Positions 58,237 through 64,000 of a stretch of DNA of 64,000 nt are shown here, piece after piece. A program made the translations under genes and the position numbers. Under the pieces are notes generated by a model, which saw only the letters and a program-made list of their open reading frames with translations, searched no databases and was not told the origin of the DNA. This DNA is from Rhodobacterales bacterium (GTDB lineage: Bacteria; Pseudomonadota; Alphaproteobacteria; Rhodobacterales; Rhodobacteraceae), in NCBI GenBank assembly GCA_025362795.1, contig JANYFE010000062.1, positions 52,797 through 116,796 of the forward strand, written 5' to 3'. Each line of letters opens with the position of its first letter. Within the stretch, counting starts at the first letter, position 1.

Positions 58237-59066
58237 CGCCAGCGCCGCCGTTCCGCGTCCACCGCAGCGCCCAGCAAAACGGCATAGGCGCTGACATACA
58301 GCCAGATCAGCAGCACGACGACCGCCCCGATCGAGCCATAGACCTGATTGTAGGACGGGAAATTGACCAGATACAACATGAAGCCCCGCGCCGCGCCCGC
58401 CCAAAGCACGACGGCAACCAGCAGGCCCCAACTGAAAAACGGCGGGCGGGTTGTGGTGTGGTTCGGGCCGTAGCGGTAGGCAATACCAATGGCCAGAACG
58501 ATGATCAGCAGCCCAAGGGCCAGATTGGCGCGGTGCAGCAGCATGACATCATCCAGATCAATTGGCAGAAACGCCATGGCCAGCGGCACCACGATTGCCA
58601 GAACCATCGCGGCGAACACCAGCCCCAACAAAATCAGCGTCAGCAGCAACGCCCGCAACTGATGATGGCCGCCGGGCCGGTTCGGCAACTGGTAGATGGC
58701 GTTCAAACCCCGGATCAGCGCCGCCACCCCGGCGCGCGCGGACCACAGCGCCAGCACGGTGGACAACGCGGTGGTCCAGCCGAGTTGCGGGCCACGCACG
58801 GCCAGCAGCCCTTCGACCTGCGCAATCACCAGACCAAAGGCATCGGGCGGCAGGAAGCCTTTCAGCAATTCAACCTGGGTGCGGATGGCCGTGGGGTCAA
58901 AGGCGGTGCCCCAGATCGCAATGATCGCGGCGACGGCGGGGAAAATCGCCAGAAAGCCAAAAAATGCGACACCGGCCGCAATCAACCCAAGCTCTGCCTG
59001 TTCGGTACGCCGATACAGATGGAGCGACGCCGCGATAAATCTGGGGTTAAAGGGAAGGCGTTTCAC
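58230..59066 (-). CDS. YihY/virulence factor BrkB family membrane protein
   Basis: 'AELGLIAAGVAFFGFLAIFPAVAAIIAIWG', 'YNQVYGSIGAVVVLLIWLYVSAYAVLLGAAVDAE'. Confidence 0.92.
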   Translation of the reverse strand: MKRLPFNPRFIAASLHLYRRTEQAELGLIAAGVAFFGFLAIFPAVAAIIAIWGTAFDPTAIRTQVELLKGFLPPDAFGLVIAQVEGLLAVRGPQLGWTTALSTVLALWSARAGVAALIRGLNAIYQLPNRPGGHHQLRALLLTLILLGLVFAAMVLAIVVPLAMAFLPIDLDDVMLLHRANLALGLLIIVLAIGIAYRYGPNHTTTRPPFFSWGLLVAVVLWAGAARGFMLYLVNFPSYNQVYGSIGAVVVLLIWLYVSAYAVLLGAAVDAERRRWRQ

Positions 59067-59085
59067 CAGAAAATCCGACCTCTGA

Positions 59086-59122
59086 AATTAAAAACGACAA
59101 CGGGCGCACCAGAGTGCGCCCG
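59086..59122 (-). terminator. Rho-independent terminator of yjbE-like gene/operon
   Basis: CGGGCGCAC-CAGA-GTGCGCCCG (59101-59122), perfect 9-bp stem; T-rich tract downstream on the minus strand (59086-59096). Confidence 0.75.
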
Positions 59123-59159
59123 AGTCAACTTGTGACTCAATCCTAGATCTGACGGCAGA

Positions 59160-59387
59160 TCAGTGCGTGGTGTGCGTCGAAGACCCGGACAGCAGTGCCA
59201 GCAGAAGCAGCGGCACCAGTGCCAGCGCAATCCCGCCGCCAGCAAGGCCACCGGCGACAACAACGGTCGGCGCAGCAGACGGGGCGAGAAACGCACCCCC
59301 AGTCGGACTACCCGACGGCGCGGCCTGTGCAAAAGCAGCCGACGACAGGACGGAAAGGCTTAGGGCAATGGCAATAATCTTTTTCAT
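59160..59387 (-). CDS. Small exported YjbE/GfcA-like protein
   Basis: 75 aa: signal peptide 'MKKIIAIALSLSVLSSAAFAQ', Gly/Ala/Leu hydrophobic segment, short Ser/Thr/His tail; downstream of yjbF/yjbH-like genes. Confidence 0.65.
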   Translation of the reverse strand: MKKIIAIALSLSVLSSAAFAQAAPSGSPTGGAFLAPSAAPTVVVAGGLAGGGIALALVPLLLLALLSGSSTHTTH

Positions 59388-59466
59388 GGTCAGGCTCCTA
59401 GAGGTAGATCGATTGGGTTAGCGAATAGCATGAATCGTCAAATCGCGTAAGCGACAATTCATTAGA

Positions 59467-60156
59467 CTAGTCAATAACCCTTTGTAGTAGCAGATCGTCC
59501 ACACCGGGCACCAAAAACTGCGTGGATTGTCGCAAAATATGGCGGCTGTCGAACCAATACTGATTCTTGAAGCTGCCGCTTGGCCCGCTGCATGATTCGC
59601 CGATCCGGTTGGCAACATATGCTTTTCCCAGAATCGCAATCGTTTCACTGCCTTCTGGCGCAATCGTACAGGCAAAGGCAAAGACCTGGGTCTGATCCGC
59701 GCCGTCAAGATAGTAATAACGCCGTTGAACCGTGCCATGGCCGGCAGCAATTTGCGCCAGGCTTGGTGCGATCGCGGACATCATGTCCGGGCCAAAGCCC
59801 CGGGTTGCGACGACGATGTCATCCCTTGTGGACAGGGTGACATATTGTTCGGTCGCCCAGGTGCGCACCCCGCCATTGACGCCATAGGGTGCCATCAGCC
59901 CCGCGTAATTCAGCGTCTTGCTCAGGACCATCAGAATGGGTTGCCCGGCTTTTTCCAGCGCAGCGCGCAGTTGCGCAACCATCGCCGGGTCAGGCGCATC
60001 TGACGCCCCGGCCGCTTTGCCAATGCGGGCCTTGACCGCTGCGGCGGCCAGTTTTACCGGATCGCTGAGATCGCCCGCCGCGGGATCATTGCCGCAGCCG
60101 GCCAAAGCGAGGACTGCAAACAGCGCCAGACAAGTCAGTTTGCGTGCAGGTGTCAT
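59467..60156 (-). CDS. YjbF/GfcB family lipoprotein
   Basis: Lipobox 'LFAVLALAGCGNDP'; YjbF-like body 'ATRGFGPDMMSA', 'TVQRRYYYLDGADQTQVFAFACTI'; start trimmed to MTPARKL, 4-bp overlap with the yjbH-like gene. Confidence 0.8.
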   Translation of the reverse strand: MTPARKLTCLALFAVLALAGCGNDPAAGDLSDPVKLAAAAVKARIGKAAGASDAPDPAMVAQLRAALEKAGQPILMVLSKTLNYAGLMAPYGVNGGVRTWATEQYVTLSTRDDIVVATRGFGPDMMSAIAPSLAQIAAGHGTVQRRYYYLDGADQTQVFAFACTIAPEGSETIAILGKAYVANRIGESCSGPSGSFKNQYWFDSRHILRQSTQFLVPGVDDLLLQRVID

Positions 60157-62318
60157 CTCCAGAACCGCCCCCATTGCGCGTCGAGTCCGGCCTTATCATA
60201 GCCATGCAGCGTGGTGTAAAGCCGGTCGGTCACGTCGAGACGCGCACCACCGTCGCGGCCAACCGGTCGCAGAACCAGGGGCCGGAGGGACCGGGTCGGC
60301 TGACCGGAAAACCAGGCAATCGGGACTTCCAGCTGGATCCCCTTGTCGAACGAACCTTCGCCAAAATCCTTGGCCGACACATTGGTCAGCGTGGCAAAGG
60401 CCCCGATTTTCCAGCCATTCTGAAACTCTCGCAGCAGGGTGACGGTGCCGCCGACATCGCCCGCCAGATAGCGCCCGACATCGACCTGCAGATGGTAGCC
60501 CTTGCCCAGATCAAAATAACCCGACACATGGCCGGTCGCCACGCGGTAGTCATAGGCGCTGAAGCCCAGACCGCCCGTCGGATCGCGCTGGGCGACATAG
60601 TTCAGTTCCGCGCCAAGCGCCCAATGCCGGGTCGCCGGTTTCCACAGAACCTCGGCGGAAATGCCGCCAAACATCCGCTCCAGATAACCGACCGTAACCC
60701 GGCCATAAAGATTGCGGCCCAGATTGCCATACCAGGCGGCGGTCAGGCTTTCGATGTCGGGATCGGCCTTGGCGTTGTAGGTGTCAGCGTTTCTGCGCAC
60801 GGGCGGCAGAGGTGACGCATCGGCCCCGCCGAATGCACCAGCATGGCCGATCACCTGTTTCGTCACCGCACCTGCCAGAATCAGACCGGGGCGAATTTCG
60901 TATTTCGCCGCAAACCGGACACCGGCGGTCGCCTTGAAGGGCTCGCTGGGGTCAAACAGCATGGTTTGCACATAGGGGCCGACCGACCAGGTGAACTTTG
61001 GGTACAGATCGGGATTACGGGCGAGATCGAAGGCTGGCGCATCGGCGTCGGTGATCGTGATGCGCGGACGCAGCGCAGCGCCGGCGTTTGGTGCAAATTC
61101 CAACGCTTCGACATCGGTGCGTTTGACGGTGACTTTAGCGGTCGGCAGGCCATTAACCACCGGGATCAGTTCGAAGGTTTCGACCGAGGCTGGCATGGTC
61201 TGGGTCAGTGCGCGGGCGACGCGGCCGACGGCCTGCGCTTCGGCATCGTATTTTGTGTTGCGAAAGCGGACCTGGGCGGTGTCGCCGGTCACACCCAGCG
61301 ATTCGACAAGAATGCCGCTGCGTTCCAGATTGCGGGTCAGGTTACCGATCAGGATGTCTTTGGCATCGGTCTGGGCCAGCCAGCCGGTCGAGTAGGCGGC
61401 GGGATCGGTGCCGCGCTCTGGCCGGGTCTTGACCGGCTCTGGCCCAGAGCCGCCGATGCCACCGCGGGGGCGTTGGGGCGCGTTCAGCGAGATGTTTACG
61501 TTGAACCCAAACTGGCTGCCATACAGCGAATAGGCCCCCAGCCGGATCATCGGGCTGTATTGATATTCCACGCCAAAGTTGAACGGGCTGTGCCGGTCGA
61601 AGGTTCCGCGCCGCGCGGACTCGTCCAGATAGGCGTCGGAGGAGTATTCGGCCTTCAGGCTCAGCTTTTCGTTGACCTGATATTCCACCCCGCCAAACAG
61701 GGCGGCAGTGCCGCGAAACCATTGTTTGTAATTGACCTTGCCGCCGCGACCGATATCCACCCGGGGACGGTCGCCCAGCGGCGCACCAAGCGAGCCGAAC
61801 GTGCCAAGCCGGCCGAATCCCAGACCGGCGGTTACCTTAAGCCGGGGTCCGATGGATTTGGTTGCGGCGACATACTCTGCCGCGGACAGGCCGGTTCCGA
61901 TAAAATCCTGCAAGCCAAGCGTGACGGCAGGTAGATATTTATGCTCTTTGAGCAGCTGATAGCGCAGATCAAAACTGCGGTCGTAATAGGTGGTAAAGCC
62001 GTTCGCATCCGCGCAATTGGGCGGGCAGACCTGCCGGTTCCACCGATGGATTCCCAGATAGCGAAAGCTGCCGGACAGCCGCGGCGAGATTTGAAACGTC
62101 AGCGTGTTGCGAAAGATCGGGCCGAACTCGCCGTGGTTCAACGCAAGAAACCCATCCGGTTGCTGTTCGCCGGACGGCATGTCGATCAAGCCTGTTGCGC
62201 CGGACAGGTTCATCGTCGGACGCATTTCGGCCTGTGCTGCGGGCGCGGCACATATCGCGGCCAAGGCTAAGGCAAGACCCACGCGGGTAAGGTGACGGAA
62301 CATCGGTGATTTTGTCAT
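60153..62318 (-). CDS. YjbH/GfcD domain outer-membrane exopolysaccharide-associated protein
   Basis: 'MNLSGATGLIDMPSGEQQPDGFLALNHGEFGPIFRNTLTFQISPRLSGSFRYLGIHRWN', C-terminal 'YFDLGKGYHLQVDVGRYLAGDVGGTVTLLREFQNGWKIGAFATLTNVSAKDFGEGSFDKGIQLEVPIAW'. Confidence 0.85.
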   Translation of the reverse strand: MTKSPMFRHLTRVGLALALAAICAAPAAQAEMRPTMNLSGATGLIDMPSGEQQPDGFLALNHGEFGPIFRNTLTFQISPRLSGSFRYLGIHRWNRQVCPPNCADANGFTTYYDRSFDLRYQLLKEHKYLPAVTLGLQDFIGTGLSAAEYVAATKSIGPRLKVTAGLGFGRLGTFGSLGAPLGDRPRVDIGRGGKVNYKQWFRGTAALFGGVEYQVNEKLSLKAEYSSDAYLDESARRGTFDRHSPFNFGVEYQYSPMIRLGAYSLYGSQFGFNVNISLNAPQRPRGGIGGSGPEPVKTRPERGTDPAAYSTGWLAQTDAKDILIGNLTRNLERSGILVESLGVTGDTAQVRFRNTKYDAEAQAVGRVARALTQTMPASVETFELIPVVNGLPTAKVTVKRTDVEALEFAPNAGAALRPRITITDADAPAFDLARNPDLYPKFTWSVGPYVQTMLFDPSEPFKATAGVRFAAKYEIRPGLILAGAVTKQVIGHAGAFGGADASPLPPVRRNADTYNAKADPDIESLTAAWYGNLGRNLYGRVTVGYLERMFGGISAEVLWKPATRHWALGAELNYVAQRDPTGGLGFSAYDYRVATGHVSGYFDLGKGYHLQVDVGRYLAGDVGGTVTLLREFQNGWKIGAFATLTNVSAKDFGEGSFDKGIQLEVPIAWFSGQPTRSLRPLVLRPVGRDGGARLDVTDRLYTTLHGYDKAGLDAQWGRFWR

Positions 62319-62412
62319 GGAGCCTCGCATATTCAGCGACACTCTAGGAGTTTGGTGGAACAGAAAAAATGAAAATCAACAGGGCGGCGCGGTTCGGTTC
62401 AAACCTGTTGCG

Positions 62413-64000
62413 CTAGACCTTCGGCAGAGCTTCGGGGTCAAAGCGCCGTTCGGAAGGATCGGAAGTATGGCCATAGCCTTCAACATAAGCGGCTGCGACA
62501 GCGCGGGCGGCCAGAGCGTCGCCGGTGGCCATCGCATTGCGCAGGCTTTGCAACGCCTTGGCCATGTCGAGTTCCGTCAAGCTGACTTCGCGGGCGCGAA
62601 GAATTTTGGAATGCGGCGTGGTCAGCAGGCCTTCACCGATCAGCAGTTCTTCATGCAATTTTTCGCCGGGGCGCAGGCCGATCATGGTGATTTCGATATC
62701 ACCCTCCGGGTTGGCGGCGTCCCGCACGGTATAGCCTGCCGCCTGCACCATCTGTTCGGCCAGATCGCGAATGCGCATCGGTTTGCCCATATCCAGCACG
62801 AACACATCGCCGCCCGATGGCGACCCGGTCTGGGAAAACGAGCCGGCCAGCAGCACCAGACGCACCGCCTCTGATATCGTCATGAAATAGCGGGTCACGT
62901 CTTCATGGGTCAGGGTGATTGGACCGCCCTTGGCGATCTGTTCCTTGAAAAGCGGCACGACGGATCCCGATGACCCCAGGACATTGCCGAACCGTACGGT
63001 CGAGAACACGGTCTTGCGCGACCGTTTGGCAAGATCCTGGATCACCAGTTCTGCCAGCCGCTTTGACGCGCCCATCACATTGGTCGGGCGCACGGCCTTG
63101 TCTGTCGAAATCAGGATGAACCGTTCAACCCCGGCCTCGTCCGCCGCATCGGCCAGAGTACGGGTGCCAAGGACGTTGTTGGACATGCCGGCGACCGGGT
63201 TCGCCTCGACCAAGGGGACATGTTTGTAGGCGGCGGCGTGTAAAACCACCTCTATCCCGTGATCCGACATCACGGACCGCGCGGCACGGGAATCGGTGAC
63301 GGTGCCCAGAACCGGCACAATCTCTGTAGGACCCAGGTCCGGCCGCACCCGCAATTCGCGGTCTATGTCGTAAAGTGCGACCTCGCTCAGGTCGAACAGC
63401 ACGATCTTGCGCGGCCCATAGCACAAAAGCTGACGACACAGCTCTGATCCGATGGTGCCGCCGGCACCGGTGACCAGGATCGTCCGGTTGCCATAAGCCG
63501 CCATGGCGTCAGGCGGCACTTCCTCAATCGGTTTGCGGCCCAGAAACTGGCCGGGCACCACGGGTGCCAGATTGTCAATCAGCGCCTCTGTCCCCACCAG
63601 CTGGGCGAAGGACGGCAGCGCCAGCACATCCAGCCCCAAGGATTGCAGCCGCCGGGCAATTTGCGCCAGTTTCGGGGCAGAGGTTGACGGCATTGCCAAC
63701 AGCACACGGTCAATCTCGCGGTCATGGACGATGGTTTCGATCTTGGTGGGTGACAGCACCCGCAAACCGGCAACCGTCATCGACTGCAACGCAATGTTGT
63801 CATCGAGGAACGCGACAACCGCGATGGACTCGTGGCTTTTCAGGGCAGCGGCCAGCTGAATTCCGGTGGTGCCCGCGCCGTAGATCAGCACCCGCCAGCG
63901 ACGGTGGCCCCAGCGCAAGACCCAAAGATACAGATTGAGCATCGCAAGCCGGATACCAACCGATGCCAGGAAGAAAATCAGACCAAACAGCGCAATGCCG
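62413..64000 (-). CDS. Nucleoside-diphosphate-sugar epimerase/dehydratase (CapD/WbpM/FlaA1 type), truncated by window edge
   Basis: 'ILVTGAGGTIGSELCRQLL', 'VVLHAAAYKHVPLVEANPVAGMSNNVLGTRTLADAA', 'STDKAVRPTNVMGASKRLAE'; the frame is open from 63942 to 64000 encoding a TM segment (GIALFGLIFFLASVGIRLAMLNLY). Confidence 0.92.
   Translation of the reverse strand, partial: GIALFGLIFFLASVGIRLAMLNLYLWVLRWGHRRWRVLIYGAGTTGIQLAAALKSHESIAVVAFLDDNIALQSMTVAGLRVLSPTKIETIVHDREIDRVLLAMPSTSAPKLAQIARRLQSLGLDVLALPSFAQLVGTEALIDNLAPVVPGQFLGRKPIEEVPPDAMAAYGNRTILVTGAGGTIGSELCRQLLCYGPRKIVLFDLSEVALYDIDRELRVRPDLGPTEIVPVLGTVTDSRAARSVMSDHGIEVVLHAAAYKHVPLVEANPVAGMSNNVLGTRTLADAADEAGVERFILISTDKAVRPTNVMGASKRLAELVIQDLAKRSRKTVFSTVRFGNVLGSSGSVVPLFKEQIAKGGPITLTHEDVTRYFMTISEAVRLVLLAGSFSQTGSPSGGDVFVLDMGKPMRIRDLAEQMVQAAGYTVRDAANPEGDIEITMIGLRPGEKLHEELLIGEGLLTTPHSKILRAREVSLTELDMAKALQSLRNAMATGDALAARAVAAAYVEGYGHTSDPSERRFDPEALPKV

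Noticed and set aside
1-64000. CRISPR arrays, tRNA/rRNA genes, IS elements, toxin-antitoxin or phage-defence islands
   Set aside because: Scanned the intergenic regions by eye; no spaced CRISPR-type repeats, cloverleaf-like segments, transposase motifs or defence-gene signatures found.

Overview
The window is a contiguous, high-GC alphaproteobacterial chromosome segment, most likely Rhodobacterales/Roseobacter-type judging by gene content and synteny. It is densely packed with protein-coding genes. I saw no rRNA, tRNA, CRISPR array, transposase or phage module. Main blocks: (1) 1-4.5 kb, amino-sugar catabolism (Gfo/Idh/MocA, SIS, ROK, NagA, MaoC); (2) 4.6-13 kb, a coupled minus-strand catabolic operon (GMC oxidoreductase, CoA-transferase, enoyl-CoA hydratase, Dabb, glycerate kinase) plus a second GMC enzyme flanking an orphan coiled-coil protein; (3) 13-20 kb, XdhC, AcuI-like, RNase D, KdsD, LptC-LptA-LptB, HPF, PtsN; (4) 20-29 kb, a surface-glycan locus (sulfotransferase, GT14-like, two paralogous GT2-like genes, GalU, KdsB, CysQ, KpsM-like permease); (5) 29-36 kb, AlkB, DnaK-DnaJ, RadC and a PBP-OmpA fusion; (6) 36-48 kb, SecA, parvulin, ArgJ, MutT and rimP-nusA-ylxR-infB; (7) 48-58 kb, Pip, UbiG, DUF4202-like, aldo/keto reductase, TamA-TamB; (8) 58-64 kb, BrkB and a yjbE/F/H-like exopolysaccharide operon running into a CapD/FlaA1-type epimerase cut by the window edge. 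The most unusual non-coding signal is a pair of intergenic elements, upstream of radC and of the DUF4202-like gene. Each has about four GTCTTG-type hexamers at exact 11-bp spacing plus two TTAACCAT boxes. Other notable signals are a two-copy double-palindrome element between convergent genes, a 99-aa tandem repeat in TamB, and a rearranged yjb operon. All calls come from reading the sequence and supplied ORFs; no database search was run.
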